From Eimeria necatrix (taxonomy: Eukaryota; Apicomplexa; Conoidasida; Eucoccidiorida; Eimeriidae): a stretch of 51,771 nt of DNA. Under the pieces are notes generated by a model. It worked only from the letters and a program-made list of their open reading frames with translations. It did no database searches and was not told where the DNA came from. This document shows positions 10,378 to 22,410 of this stretch, in pieces. A program made the translations under genes and the position numbers. Every line of letters begins with the position of its first letter. The stretch's first letter is position 1. Location of the stretch: the NCBI RefSeq assembly GCF_000499385.1, contig NW_013652736.1, positions 1 to 51,771 of the forward strand, written 5' to 3'.

Positions 10378-10437
10378 AGGTTGCTGCTGCTGAGGTTGCT
10401 GCTGCTGAGGCTGCTGCTGCTGAGGCTGCTGCTGTTT
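10368..10437. repeat. 15-bp tandem repeat (GCTGCTGCTGAGGTT)
   Basis: About four to five copies of GCTGCTGCTGAGG(T/C)T, following a plain CTG run. Confidence 0.8.
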
Positions 10438-10563
10438 CGGATAGACACCGAAACAAAATGCTGCTGCCAGTGCTGCTGCTGCTGCCTCAGATGCAACGTA
10501 AAACCAGGTGCTGCTGCTGCTGCTGCTGAAGCTGCTGCCACCTCGTTCACAAACTGAATTCGA

Positions 10564-10596
<33 letters not shown>

Positions 10597-10795
10597 AGAT
10601 TGCAGCCGCTCTCGCTTCCTGGTTGCTGCTGCCTAGCAGCTATTTGAGTTTTGAAATGTTTTCCCTTTTTGTGTTATTTCTGTTTTATAAATCATAAAAA
10701 TATAAATAAATTTATTCCTTTTAATTTTCACAAATTATAAAAATGTAAATAAATTTATCTCTTTTAAAGAAGTGCCTTCATGACGCTATGCTGCT

Positions 10796-10815
10796 GAGGT
10801 GTACGTACACCTGAG
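10796..10815. repeat. Palindromic element copy 7 (GAGGTGTACGTACACCTGAG)
   Basis: The most perfect palindrome of the set, preceded by TTTTAAAGAAGTGCC. Confidence 0.7.
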
Positions 10816-10878
10816 CAGCTACACGAAGCAGAAAAGCACTTCGGCTCCAGCTGCTGCTCTTTCCTCCCATTCTCGTAG

Positions 10879-10918
<40 letters not shown>

Positions 10919-11198
10919 ACAGGGTATTCTGCTGCTGCTGCTGCGGAGCTTTATGCTCCTGAAAACGCATGCAGCAGCAGCGCTCATGGGGCCCCTGCTG
11001 CCACTGGGGGCTCCAGCGCACCTTGGCAGCAGGTGCTCGGGGTGCAGCAGCAGCTGCTGCAGCAGCTGCAGCAGCTGCAGCAGCAGCTGCTGCAGCAGCT
11101 GCTGCTGCTTTAGTGCCCCGTTGGGGGCCCCAGGCTTAGACTGAAGGGGGCCTCCGGCCAGCTAGCTGCTCCCCTTGCCCGCAGCTACTGCTAGTTGT

Positions 11199-11232
<34 letters not shown>

Positions 11233-11310
11233 AGCAACAAAGAAAGGGTCGCTGCGCTTCAAAAAACCCCCCGGCCCTCAGCTTTAGGCACGTTCATTTT
11301 CCCCTCACCG

Positions 11311-11352
11311 TTACCTAAACCCTAAACCCTAAACCCTAAACCCTAAACCCTA
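11311..11352. repeat. Telomere-like CCTAAA(C) tract
   Basis: About six CCCTAAA units, C-rich on +, in a non-genic stretch. Confidence 0.9.
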
Positions 11353-11494
11353 GTGCTGGAGAGCTTTAAGAGTTGAACCTAGCTTTGCTGCTTCAAAGGC
11401 TGGCACTTTTTCTCAATTTAAGTTGAGAGAAAAATAGGAAGCTGCTGCTGCTGCTCCTTTTCTCTTTCACCCTTTTGCCTGAAAGAAGACTAAA

Positions 11495-11497
<3 letters not shown>

Positions 11498-11546
<49 letters not shown>
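11498..11546. repeat. Long uninterrupted CTG microsatellite
   Basis: About sixteen consecutive CTG triplets, typical of the trinucleotide expansions in the repeat-rich segment. Confidence 0.9.
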
Positions 11547-11549
<3 letters not shown>

Positions 11550-11612
11550 TGCTTTTTACGTGCTTTTGCTACACCCAAATATGGGCCCTGCATCCGCCGG
11601 TCCATTTCCTCG

Positions 11613-11760
11613 CTCTTGCTGCTGCTTATTTATCTTTTTGCTGCTGCCTTCTTATTTGTTTGCTGCTGCCTTTTTATCTTTTTGCTGCTGCCTTTTTATC
11701 TTTTTGCTGCTGCGTCTTCATCTTTTTGCTGCTGCGTTTCATCTTTTTGCTGCAATTTTG
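11613..11760. repeat. About 24-bp tandem repeat (TTTTTATCTTTTTGCTGCTGCC)
   Basis: About six imperfect copies combining a CTG pair with TTTATCTTTTT. A looser relative (GCTGCTGCTTT..TTTTAATTTT) occurs at 9890-9965. Confidence 0.75.
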
Positions 11761-11855
11761 ATTGCAGGGAATTCTCTGTTCATGCCTCTTTTTCTGTCAT
11801 TCATTTGCCCCTCTTTACCCTTTCTCAGTCCGCACATTATAGGCAGCAGCAAAAG

Positions 11856-11917
<62 letters not shown>

Positions 11918-12643
11918 CAGTGGCTCATCGAGCTGCAGCAAAGGAGCTGCGCAGTGGAAGGGCGCCGCATTCTCTTTCTTTTCATTTCTTTTTGCTTTTC
12001 AAAATTCATAATTTCAATTTTATCTCTTTGGATTATTTTTGTGTTCTTGCGCGCTTTCTGCTGCTGTTTCTCTTCCCCCCTTTGCTGCTGCTGCTGCTGC
12101 TGCTGCTGTTGCGGCTCGTGTCTTGCGCTGTTGCTGCCGCCAGCCTTATCTTTGCTGCTGATTCAGCAAATAAAATTGAATTGATTTGATTGTTTTACTA
12201 TTTATTTTAATTTATTTGCTTTATCTACTTATCTGTTCTTATTTCAGGGAATTGCAGCTCAGCTTCCTCAGCTGAGTCCTGCAGCAGATCCATTGCACGT
12301 TTCTGCCTTCCCAGCTGGCCCAGGACAACTGAAATGCAATTTGAAAGTTCAAATAGACAAAACTTTTAATTCTTTTTGCATTTATTGCATTTATAATCCC
12401 AATGAAAAGTAACTAATCATGGAATTCAAGAGCTTCGGCCTGCGCCGTTCGCGCTGCAGGCGCCACACTGCTGCTGCTGCTCGCCGCCAGCTGCAGCGTG
12501 GCTGCAGCTGCAGCAACTAAGCTAGCCTTTAATAAAGCCATAAATAAATTACAAAATAATGCATTAATTTTAATTAATTAACAACACAGCGTGTGCAGCA
12601 ACACCCACAGCTGCTCACAGCCTAGATCCGCTGGCTGAGCTTG

Positions 12644-12715
12644 CGGGGGGCCCCCCTGGGGCCCCCTAGGGCCCCTTAGGGGGCCCCCCGGGGGCCCCTT
12701 GGGGCCCCATGGAGG
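12644..12715. repeat. GGGGCCCC palindrome cluster
   Basis: Overlapping GGGGCCCC, CCCCTAGGG and CCCCCGGGGG palindromes, related in style to the clusters at 51142-51238 and 51670-51771. Confidence 0.85.
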
Positions 12716-12832
12716 CCTCAAGCCCCTTTGCTCCCTTTGTTTGCCCTCATGGGCCTTAGCTCGAGCTGAGGTACCGTGAAGATGCTGCTGCTGCAGGCCA
12801 GGAAGTCGGCAGAAGCCAATGGAGGACTAGCA

Positions 12833-12865
<33 letters not shown>

Positions 12866-12896
12866 CAAGCTCAGGGATGACTGCTCTGCCTCTCAG

Positions 12897-13309
12897 ATGG
12901 GCCGTCCCGCTTCCCTCTATTATCTGCTGAAGAGGCGCACGTTGGCTGCTGACCCGTGGAGGCCACTAACTTGGTTTTGCTGCAGCAGCAGCAGCAGCAG
13001 CAGCATCGGAAGCAGCAGCAACTGCTGCAGCACGCGTTATGCAGCAGCTGGGAGCCTTCATAGACTCGCGTGGGGCTCGCAAGGGACGGGAAAGAGGGCG
13101 GGCAGCAGCAGTCTGGCATTAAGAGCTGTCTGTACACTTGCACAGCCAAATCTACCTGCAGCAGCAGCAGCAGCAGCAGCAGCAGCCGCAGCAGCGGCAG
13201 CAGCAGCAGATGCAGCTGCTACAGCTGCAGCTGCTGGAGAGCCCGCAGACGCAGCGAGGATTCCCCTCGTCAGTTTGCGTTTGGAGCTCACTAGAGCGCA
13301 GCAGCTGCT

Positions 13310-13340
<31 letters not shown>

Positions 13341-13526
13341 AAAGCTGCGCGGCCTTCTGCTCCGTCATTGGCAAACCCTACAGCTGCTGCTGCAATTGCT
13401 GCAGCCCTTGCTGCTGCCCGGAGCTTGCTGCAGCATCTGAAAAGGCGGCAGCAGCATGCACGCGCTAGGAGTCTGCAGCAGCGGCAGCAGCAGCAGCAGC
13501 AGCAGGCAGCGCTCAGCCGCACCGCA

Positions 13527-13557
<31 letters not shown>

Positions 13558-13682
13558 ACGTAAGCAGTGGCAGCAAATTAAGAAATGAAAATAAGAGCCT
13601 CACAGACAATTCAGATGAGCAGCAGCAGCTTTTAAAGTGCCTCAGTTTGCTGGCGGCAATCGTGAGAGAAGCTTCCCCCCAC

Positions 13683-13714
<32 letters not shown>

Positions 13715-14117
13715 TGCTGCTGCTGCTGCTGCCCAAGAAGTTGCTGCAGTGCACGTGGAGTCCACGCGCGTCGGCGTGCTGCTGCTGCAGTGTTTGCTGC
13801 GCTGCGTAGAAGCCAAAAAGCTGGGGGTGGCTTCTTTGCTGCTGCACATTCAAGCAGCAGCAGACTCTCTAGCAGCAGCTGCTGCAGTGCAGACTCGTCT
13901 TAACAAGCTGCAGCAGGAGTTGCTGCAGCAGCTGCAGCAGCAGCAGCAGCAGCAGCAGCAGCTAACCGTTTGGATATGGCAGCAGCAGATCGAGCTAGCT
14001 GTTCTCTTAAAGAGAGCAATGCGGCTGTTTGCTGCTCTTCTTCCACCCGTTGCTGAATCCTGGCAGCAGCAGCAGCAGCAGCAAAAACAACAACAAAAGC
14101 GGCAGAAGCAGCAGCAA

Positions 14118-14153
<36 letters not shown>

Positions 14154-14850
14154 GTGCACTGCCGATCAGGGCGGCAGAGGTCTCTGCATCCACAGACACA
14201 ACTGAAGCAGCAGCAACAGCAGCAGCAGCAACAACCGCAGCAACAGCAGCGGCAGCAGCAGCAGGGGCAACAGCTGCCGTGCGGCGACGGTGCAGGAGCT
14301 CATCTGGCGGCTGCTGCTGCAGCTGCACGTGCTGCTGCACCTGCTGCTGCTGTTCTTGCTGCTGCTGCTGCTGCTGCCCCTTGTGCTGCCAGAGCTGGGG
14401 CCGCAGGACATGAAGCAGCACTTGTGTCTATCAAATGCTTCATAGTCAATGCGGCTCGCTTGGTGGAGCAGCGGTGGCAGCAGCAGCAGCAGCAGCAGCC
14501 GCAACAGCAGCAGCAGCAGCTGCAGCAGCAGCAGCAAACTAGCCTTCAGGGGCTCCCTAGTTCGGCCCAGCTGCCAGCAGGCGAAGTGCAGCCTCTTGCT
14601 GCGCCGGCAAGTCCTGCTGCACCTCAATATGTAGCTAGCAGCAAGCTGGCAGCAACTGCAGCAGCAAGGGAAGCCGCATCGCCGGCAGCAGCAGCGACAG
14701 CTGCTGCAGCACCTGCTGCTGCTGCGGACGCAGAGCTCAAACACCTCCCCGCGCTGCTGCTGTGGCTGCTGCCTTCTGTCTTCACCATAATGCAGCAAAG
14801 AAAAATGGCCCATATAGATGACCTGTGGCGTGCTGCTTCGCTGCTGGTCA

Positions 14851-14884
<34 letters not shown>

Positions 14885-15017
14885 GCAGCAGCAACGGCAG
14901 CAGTGGTGCCTGCAGCAGCTTGATCTGCCCGAATTAAGTTTGCTGCTTATTGCGACGGCGCGGCTTTCTGCTCTGCAGCCGCCGCTGCATCAGAGCTGCG
15001 TAAAAGCCGAGCATTCA

Positions 15018-15051
<34 letters not shown>

Positions 15052-15168
15052 GTAGGCTGCCGCTGCTGCAGCTGGCTGGCTGGTGTTCCTTGCGAGCAGC
15101 AGAGCTGCTCTCAGCTGGACGGTGCGTAGAAGACTCACGCTGTGCTGTTGCGCCCACGCTGCATCTGA

Positions 15169-15207
<39 letters not shown>

Positions 15208-15420
15208 GCCAGAAGCGGGAAGGTGAGTGGCAGCAGCAGCAGCAGCTGCTGCTGCGGGCGCCGCGTCCCTGGTTCCGCCCGAGTTGCATTTTGCTGCTCG
15301 GCCTTACTCGCTGGCTGCAGCAACAGCAGCTGCTGCTTCCAGGCTGCTTGCTCAGCAGCAAAGTGCAGCATGCGCTGTGGGGTAAAGAGCTTGACGCGAG
15401 CAGGTGCAGCAGCACCAACA

Positions 15421-15453
<33 letters not shown>

Positions 15454-15564
15454 CCAACGGAGAAAGTAGATTTAAGCAGGGCAGCGCAAACACATCAGAT
15501 CTTGCTGCAGCGGCAGCACTGTTTCTCACAGCATTAGAAAGGCGCCTTCTTGCCGCAGATTGGC

Positions 15565-15601
<37 letters not shown>

Positions 15602-15667
15602 CCTGCCGAAAAATGCGCATCGTTTCAGCCAAGGGCTTCCTTCAAGTCTGCCGACGGCACCGGGAGA

Positions 15668-15699
<32 letters not shown>

Positions 15700-16106
15700 C
15701 AACAGCAAACGCGGCTTCAAGCTATTTATACGACTCGGTGCAACAGAATTTGCTAGCGACAGCAGCAGACTCAGCAGCAGCGAAACCAGCAGCAGCAGTT
15801 CCAGCAGCAGCAAATCCAGCAGCAGCAGACTCAGCACTAGCAGATTCTGCATCAGCCCAGCCACCCGCAGCAGAGCCAGCAGCAAGAGGCGCAGCAGCAG
15901 CAGAGCCAGCAGCAGCAAGTTTAGCAGCAGCAGAACCAGCAGAGGCACAGCCAGCAGCAGCAGCAGCAGCAAGAGAAAAAGTGCACATTTCTGGCCGCGA
16001 TTTCGCGCTGCTGCTGCGCTGTTTAATCTCTGTGCGATTTCTTTCAAACAATTTGCTTCATAAAGCTTTGTGCTTCTTAGCAGCAAACCCCCCGGTGATA
16101 CAACAG

Positions 16107-16141
<35 letters not shown>

Positions 16142-16541
16142 CGAGAGGGGGGCTCTAGGGGATGTTGCTGCAACGGGGGAAGCAGGAGCTCCGCTGCTGC
16201 TCTCGCCTCAAGATGCTGCGCTGCTGCTGTGGGCCATCGGCACTGCTGCAGCTGCTGCACTGACTCCGCAGCAGCAGCAGCGCGTGAATGGCAGAGGCAG
16301 CTTCCTGTTCAGCGTCTTGCCGGCTTCAGCCAGCCCAAAGTTTGCTGCTGCTGCTGCAGCTCCCGTGGCAGCAGCAGCAGCAGCAGCTGCTGCTGCCGCT
16401 GCTGCCCCGCAGCAGGAAACGCTATCTGCAGAAGCAAAACACCAGCTCCGGATGCATCTGCGGCGTCTGGCGTCGCAGCTGCTGCTGAGCAGCAGTCTGG
16501 CGGGCCCTGGGTCGGCAGCAGCAGCACCTGAAGTCTCAGAA

Positions 16542-16583
<42 letters not shown>

Positions 16584-17705
16584 GCAGACAGTCAAGCTGT
16601 GGCGAACGCGGTGTGGGGCCTCACCTGCTGCGGCTTGCTGCAGCACCGTCTGCTGAGGGCTTTCTCTGTTTCTCCCCCCTTTCGCTGCGGCTTCATGAGC
16701 AGCAGCAGCAGCACGGAAAGAAGGCAGCTGCTGCAGGCAGCGCTGCTGCTGCGGCTGCAGCGTGCAAGGGCTCCTGCTGCAGCAGCAGCTTTTGCCGGCG
16801 CTGCAGGGCCTGCTGCCTTAGAACAGATGCGGCAGGGTCAGCGCGCTGCTGCCAGCAGAGCAGCAGCTCTTCGCCGTTTCCCTGCAGCAGCAGCTGCTGC
16901 TGCAGCGAAGCTGCTGCCGCAGGCCAGCAGCGAACAAACAGTTTTAGAAGGAAAGACCATTCCTTGCAGCAGCTGCAACACAAAAGGAACAGGCAGCGCC
17001 GTGAGGTCTTCTTTGCTGCAGCAGCAAGTACTGCGGGAGCTGCAGCAGATGCTGCAACGTGCTGCTGCGGTGCTGCCGGCAGCAACCGGGAAAGCAACGG
17101 CGGCAGCAGCAAACGCAGCAGCAGCAGCAACGCAGCTTCCTTCTGCAGTTGAGGTTGTGCATGAGTGCGCTGTGGGGCATGGCCTACAAGTAGACATTGC
17201 ACTCCTGGCGCCACAGCAGAAGAAGCAGCAGCAAACGTTGCAGCAGCAAACACAGCTGCAGCAATCTTCAGAGCAGCGTTTACAGCAGCAGCAGCAGCAG
17301 CAGCAAACCGGCACTTCTGGAGGCCGGTGTCACAGAAACTGCCGACGGCTTCGCATTGCCATTGAAGTCGACGGCCCCTCTCACTTCTTGCTGAGTGTGC
17401 AAGCGCCTGAAGTGGCCCACATTAACAGCAGCAGGTGCTGCAGTTCTAGTAGCAGCAGCAGCAGCAACAGCAGCAGCAGCGGTGCTGCAGTGGTCGAGCT
17501 CAGGTCTGACGGAGGCACAGCTCTGAAGCGCCGCCTGCTGCAGCTCTTAGGCTACAAAGTCGTGCAGATATGTTTCTTAGAGTGGCAGCAGTTGCAGGGG
17601 AGAAGAAAGGAGCAGCAGCAGCTGCTGCAGCAGCAGCCAGCGCTGCAGCAGCTGCTGCAGCAGCTGCAGCAGCAGCAATCGTCAGGGCTTGAAACCAGCT
17701 TATAA
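12897..17705 (+). CDS. RAP-domain protein (1602 aa) with many amino-acid homopolymers
   Basis: A single open frame with a C-terminal RAP domain. This RNA-associated, PD-(D/E)XK-related fold is common in apicomplexans, and characterised members act mainly in mitochondrial or plastid RNA and ribosome biology. The motifs are HGLQVDIALLAP, then IAIEVDGPSHF (Glu1490, Asp1492), then GGTALKRRLLQLLGYKVVQI ending in FLEWQQL (Trp1563). Two homopolymer blocks interrupt the domain: Gln between the first two motifs and Ser before GGTALKRR. Upstream segments such as LPELSLLLIATARLSAL, LSPQDAALLLWAIGTAA and AVANAVWGLTCCGLLQ look like the helical repeats that precede RAP domains. The N-terminus (MGRPASLYYLLKRR) is basic and could target an organelle, but CTCTCAG directly precedes the ATG and could be a splice acceptor, so a further 5' exon is possible. 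Confidence 0.82.
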
Positions 17706-17928
17706 ACCCTAGCAAATGAAGCAACGTTAAAAGCACAAAGTCCAGCACAGTCCCTAGAACAATTTTTTCTTTTTTATTTCTTAAAGCTGCCAATTCAAGA
17801 CAGCGCAAAGTGCAGCAAAAGCGCCCCGGCTTTGCTGCTCGGAGTCTTTGTGGGAAGCAGACTTGAATTATCTTTTCGCCTAAGGGCTGCAGACCTCTAA
17901 ATCTGTGCCTCCACGAGCAGCAATTTAG
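17706..17928. other. 3' spacer after the RAP gene
   Basis: No CAG runs longer than a few units. AACAATTTTTTCTTTTTTATTT at 17758-17779 may be part of a 3' UTR. It separates the RAP gene from a possible convergent minus-strand exon. Confidence 0.4.
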
Positions 17929-18088
17929 TTATTCAAGTTTCCTGCTGATTTCTTTTTGTGTATTTCGTGTATCTGCTTCTTGCTGCAGCTTCTTTTGCTT
18001 CTGCTGCTGTTTCCGCCACCCCGAGGAACTGTCTGTGCTGCCTGTCTTCTGCTCCCGAATTAACTTATCCAGAAAAGCATTTCGAAAA
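17929..18088 (-). CDS. Possible terminal exon of an unrecognised minus-strand gene
   Basis: The minus strand has an acceptor-like TTTAG just 5' of 18088. It then encodes FRNAFLDKLIREQKTG, a basic Gln/Lys-rich helix (WRKQQQKQKKLQQEADTRN) and ISRKLE followed by a stop. The charged residue mix is unlike CAG by-products and suggests a coiled-coil C-terminus. Earlier exons would lie above 18.1 kb but could not be identified, and no family is recognised. Confidence 0.27.
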
Positions 18089-18380
18089 CTAAATTTGAAT
18101 AAATAGAACACAATTTGTTATAAAAGATGCAGAAAAAGACCATTCACAGCTGCAACTGCCGTTCAAGGCAGGGCAGTCTTTGCTTTGGCTTATGCAGGGT
18201 CATTCATCTTTTGAATTATTTCAACAAATTGAACAGAAAGGAAAACTTTAAGAATTCTCTACGCCACAACTCAGTACAGAAGGAGCGGGCACCCCATATT
18301 GTACTTGGACTCGAATTATGTGCAAGTTTTCGAGAAGACTGAAGTGTTGAAGCAAAAAAGCTCAGATCCAGAGCCACAGG

Positions 18381-18578
18381 ATGAAGCCTTTGTGCTTGCT
18401 GCTGCTGCTTGCTGCTGCTGCTTGCTGCAGCTCTGCAGCTAGCCGAGCACCTAGCCTCGCAGCTAGCCAGCAAGCTGCAGCAGGACTTACAACTTCCAGC
18501 GAAACATATGCACTGCCATGCAGCAGAAGCTGCAAATGGCAGCTAGACGCAGAGCTAGCCACCCCGCAAACTAGCTAG
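18381..18578 (+). CDS. Possible small secreted peptide or signal-peptide exon (65 aa)
   Basis: The ATG at 18381 opens MKPLCLLLLLAAAACCSSAA, a textbook signal peptide. A short Ala/Ser/Thr-rich tail with two spaced cysteines (ALPCSRSCKW) follows, and the stop is at 18576. It may be a complete short secreted protein or the first exon of a longer one; no continuation was found. CTG runs can mimic signal peptides, so this is tentative. Confidence 0.3.
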   Translation: MKPLCLLLLLAAAACCSSAASRAPSLAASQQAAAGLTTSSETYALPCSRSCKWQLDAELATPQTS

Positions 18579-19889
18579 CCACACAGCTAGCCACACAGCA
18601 AGGCCTGCAGCCCTCTGGATGCGCCGTTTTGTACATAACTTGAGCACAAGACAGCAGCAAGACTGCTGCAGGGCCCATGACCTGCTAACCCGAGCCCCCA
18701 TGCAACAACTTAGAACAGCCTAGGCAGACACTGGATCGCCATTTTCGTTTCCTTTTCAAGACATTATGAATTTGAACTGCTATCCCTGGCCCCCACGATT
18801 CTAAAAAAGATCCTAGGCAGGCAGTAATTCTGCACTTAGGTCCACTTTAAGGTATTATGGAGTACGAAAGTCTAAAAGCTGCTGGCAGCAAGGCAGAGGC
18901 GGCCTCAGCTTGGCGAAACTGCCTCATTGTTCTGCCTCTGGAGCCCGATCTATACAGGCAAGCACATTAATGGGTTCAATTAAAATATATTTCTGCTTTT
19001 TTCTTCCTTCGGGCTTGCATTTTCGGGAAATTCGAACTGTTCATTTGAAGGGTACAGCGCGAGGCAGCGGGGCACGTGTGAGGCGCCTGCTCTCCTCTCC
19101 GTCTACTTCGCCGGTTTTAAGGACAATTTGTTGCAAATCACAAAGGAATTAAACATTTGTGCATTCGTTTGCAGTGATCTGCAGGAAAAATCAAAAGATA
19201 ACGGCAGCCAGCAGCGCCAGAGTCCCCAAGGTCACTCACAGCCACACTGGGTGGGGGGCCCCAGCATCAGCGAGAAAGCCCGCAGTATCGTCTTCGTCTA
19301 TCTTCAGGAATACTAAACAAAAATAACTTTAAATTTATTTATCTTCTTTCTCAATCAATTATCCATCGACGAGTAACGTTTTTGTCTCCACAGCAAGCGA
19401 AGGCGTGCATCTGCTAAAGCCGCATGCAGCTCCAGATATATTTCTTCATTTGTAGGAGTAGATAAGACCAAAAAGCACTAGAGAGAAGGCAAAAGTCACA
19501 TGATCACACGGCCGCTGAAGCCCCCCAAGGTTTCCTCTTCTTCCCTCTCCCCTTCCCCTGTAGATTCAACTCTTGAGTTGAAATTTGCACAAGTCGAGGC
19601 GCCCCCACATAAGCAGCAAGGCAAGCGCATGCATGCATATGTCTGTGCAAACGCGCATGCAATTAGATCCTTACTTGCCAGCCCTGCAAGCCTATTCGCC
19701 TTCGCATGCAGCTCCTAATACGTGTGCAAGTGCAGCAAAGGCCCCACTCTCCCCTAGAAACTCCACAAAAAGCAAACAAATTAGCTGAACCCTCGAAGCT
19801 GCAGATCCCAAGGCCTGTGCAAACAGGCCCCTGCCCAGATGTGGGCAAACGCGCCTCATCTTTGGCTTCCGCCTGAGGGCTCTTTCGGC

Positions 19890-19925
<36 letters not shown>

Positions 19926-20187
19926 CTTTCTGTTCAGTTGGCTCCTCTTGACTTTCTGCAGCAGACTGTAGCTGCAGCGCAGGTGCCTCTGTAGGCCCTC
20001 TTAGTTTTTCAGATAAAGTGGCAGAGAATTCATTTGTTAGATAAAGTGGCAAAGGCCTCACAGGCGGGCAGTGGCTTTTCGGCTGCCCCCACACAGAGCA
20101 GCAGCAGAAGCAGCAGCAAAAGCCACAACAGCAGCAGCAGCAGCAGACCAGTTCCCTTGGAATATGGTGACACATAAGACTAACAAA
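18579..20187. other. Spacer with few repeats; no confident gene
   Basis: Short CTAGCTAGCC motifs follow 18560, then mostly non-repetitive DNA. A minus-strand frame at about 19800-20100 contains residues such as EKLRGPTEAPALQLQSAAES and could be an exon, but its boundaries are unclear. Confidence 0.4.
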
Positions 20188-20473
20188 AAGCAAAAGTGAA
20201 CATAATGTCCCGGAATTCCTCTTCACCCCCAACCCTCTTTTCTATGAGCCTTTGAATTGTAGTATTACGGGTACGCCGCTGCTGCTCCTGCTGCTGCTGC
20301 TTCTGGTGCTGCCTCTGCTTTTGGCGCTGCTGCTGCTGTAGATAGGGTAGTGACCAGCCCTGCTGCTTTTCACAGCTGCTGGCCTTGCGGCGGCGCTGTC
20401 GTTGTTTGTGTTGCTGCTGCTGCTGCTGCTTCAGACATTCGGCATTCTTCTGCTGCCTTCCTATTCCATTGTT
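20188..20473 (-). CDS. Possible minus-strand exon, basic and Gln-rich
   Basis: An acceptor-like GCTTTCAG (minus strand) precedes 20473. The frame gives NNGIGRQQKNAECLK, a Gln/Arg/Lys helix and RRTRNTTIQRLIEKRVGGEE before a stop, a non-repeat composition that looks coding. A signal-peptide-like frame starts at ATG 20604 on the same strand (MDQLPTVLQMLTLLLLPLLL), but no phase-compatible splice was found between the two. If real, it overlaps antisense with the presumed 5' end of the gene starting at 20506. Confidence 0.22.
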
Positions 20474-20505
20474 CTGAAAGCACTGTGCTGCTTGAAAGCA
20501 GCACA

Positions 20506-20702
20506 ATGTCCCTGTGCTGCACGCAAGGCCAATGGCCGAAAGAGCAGCAGCAGCGGCAGCAGCAGCAAGGTCAGCATCTGCAGCACTGTCGGCAGTTGAT
20601 CCATGGCTTGGCCCCCACAACAGGCCGCCTTGGCCACTGCTGCTGCTGCACGCAGCAAGCAGAAAGCTCGTGCTTGCTTAAGACTGGTGCCTTTCAAAGC
20701 CT

Positions 20703-20745
<43 letters not shown>

Positions 20746-20881
20746 CAACAGCAGCAGCGGCAGCTCTTGCGAGCTTCTGCGGCTTCGCTGAGTGCAGATG
20801 CCTCCCTGCTTATGTCATCTCCCGCTGCCAGCGATGACTCTAAGCTGAGAGAGTTGTCTGGGACCCGGGAATTGCGAAAGT

Positions 20882-20917
<36 letters not shown>

Positions 20918-21539
20918 CTGCAGCTGAGGCAACAACAGCTGGCACTGTCGAAGTAGCGGCAGACGCCTGCAGAGCGTCTCGCTGCTGTGGTCGCAGCAGC
21001 AGCAGCAGCAGGGGCTATCTGAGGCAGCAAACAGCTGCAAACAGCCACACGGGCAGCAAGCAGCAGCCGCTGCCATCATTGCAGCACTTCCCTTCGAGCC
21101 CCATTCTTACCCAAGGCCGCAGCAACAGCAGCAACGACAACAACCACAGCAGCAAAAGTAGCAGCAGGAAGTGCAGCAATGGCAGCAATAGCAGCAGCAA
21201 ACGCTTCAGCAGGAGCCACAGCAGCAGCAGCAGCCGCAGCAACAGCAAGAGCAACAAGGAAATGAAAACTCCTGTTTCTCCTAGCTCCTCAGCTGTGTGC
21301 GATGCCGGAAGAGCAGCTGCAGCAGCAGCAGAGGCTGTTGCCGCTGCTGCCTTCAACATTTCCCTCCGCCACCAGCAAAACAGCAAAAATGCTGCTGCTG
21401 CCGCTGCTGCTGCATCCGCTGCTGCGCACTCAATTGTAGAAGAAGAAAGCCTCTTTCGGCCCCCATTGCCTGAAGATCTTTTGTCTGCAAGAGTTCGGGC
21501 CATCTTGTCAACAGCATTTAAATCTAGCAGCCCGCGAGC

Positions 21540-21582
<43 letters not shown>

Positions 21583-21884
21583 TGGGCAGTTGCTGCATCA
21601 TTAGCAGCAGGGAAAAGAACAAAGAGTCGGCGGCAAATTTTTGAAAGATACGCAAAGCTTACAGCACCCCGAGCAGGTCTTGCTGCGGAGAGTCCATGGA
21701 AGCTTCTGCTGCAGCAAGTGCAACAGCAGCAGCAGCAGCCACAGCAACAGCAGCAGCAGGCTGAAGGGGAGCTGCTGCGGACCCATACGGTTTCTGAACG
21801 GAGAGGCCGCAATCACAGCCTTCCACCTTTCCCCTCAACACGGCGGGCAGCAGCCTCAGCGGCAACTTCTCCAGAACCGGAGCA

Positions 21885-21949
<65 letters not shown>

Positions 21950-22098
21950 CTCAGAGGAAGGATCGGAGGCGGCTCCCTGTTCGGGAACAGGCCAAAGGAA
22001 ATGCCTTAGGCAAGGCCGATGGCCTGACTGGCCCTTTTGCAAATCAGCAGCTGCTTAGAAGATGCAGCAATCTCAGCAGGCATCATGAGCTCAATGCC

Positions 22099-22143
<45 letters not shown>

Positions 22144-22410
22144 TGCGACTCTTCGGGCGCCGCTGCATGCAGCAGGGATTCGACTGCTTCTACCGCTGCT
22201 GCTGACGACGAGCAGCAAAACTCAGCCCCATCTCTCTTCTCCAGGGATACACTCTGTGGCATTGCTTTTAGGCATTTTCCCATGTGGGAAGGGGACGGCG
22301 GGAGGGCAGCAGCAGCAACAGCAGCAGCAGCAGCGAGGCCCAGCATCTTTGAGTTTAGTGGCAGCGCAACGGCGCCTCTGCGTAAATACTTCAGCAACAA
22401 CAACTACAGC
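20506..22410 (+). CDS. Large low-complexity protein of unknown function, 5' part
   Basis: The open frame runs to a stop at 22419; the first ATG is at 20506 (alternative ATG 20812). Gln, Ala and Ser runs alternate with convincing unique segments: SDDSKLRELSGTRELRKS, EEESLFRPPLPEDLL, KRTKSRRQIFERYAKLTAPR, KDRRRLPVREQAKGNALGK and CGIAFRHFPMWEGDGG. The last codons, AAC TAC AGC, are followed by GTAAGG, a good donor at phase 0. The next large frame begins after a CAG acceptor at phase 0, so the two frames are probably exons of one gene. It is basic and possibly nuclear or RNA-associated, but no domain is recognised. The start is uncertain because a possible antisense exon lies opposite 20.2-20.6 kb. 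Confidence 0.45.
21881..21948. repeat. Longest poly-Gln tract of the window
   Basis: An almost pure CAG/CAA run of about 22 triplets inside the 20506-22410 coding frame. Confidence 0.9.

Larger units (their letters stand above)
8773..12896. other. Long spacer without a confident gene
   Basis: A mosaic of AT-rich DNA, CAG/CTG runs, two palindromic elements (10137-10158 and 10796-10815), a telomere-like tract (11311-11352), short tandem repeats and a GC palindrome cluster (12644-12715). A few exon-like fragments occur at about 9240-9365 (for example EVVFNARGHASQLRGC) and 9460-9700, but no consistent gene model could be built. The ATG at 12782 opens a short frame that could be an upstream exon of the RAP gene. 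Confidence 0.45.

Noticed and set aside
13058..13849. 263-residue minus-strand frame
   Set aside because: Antisense of the RAP gene and composed of Cys/Leu/Ala runs from CAG repeats.
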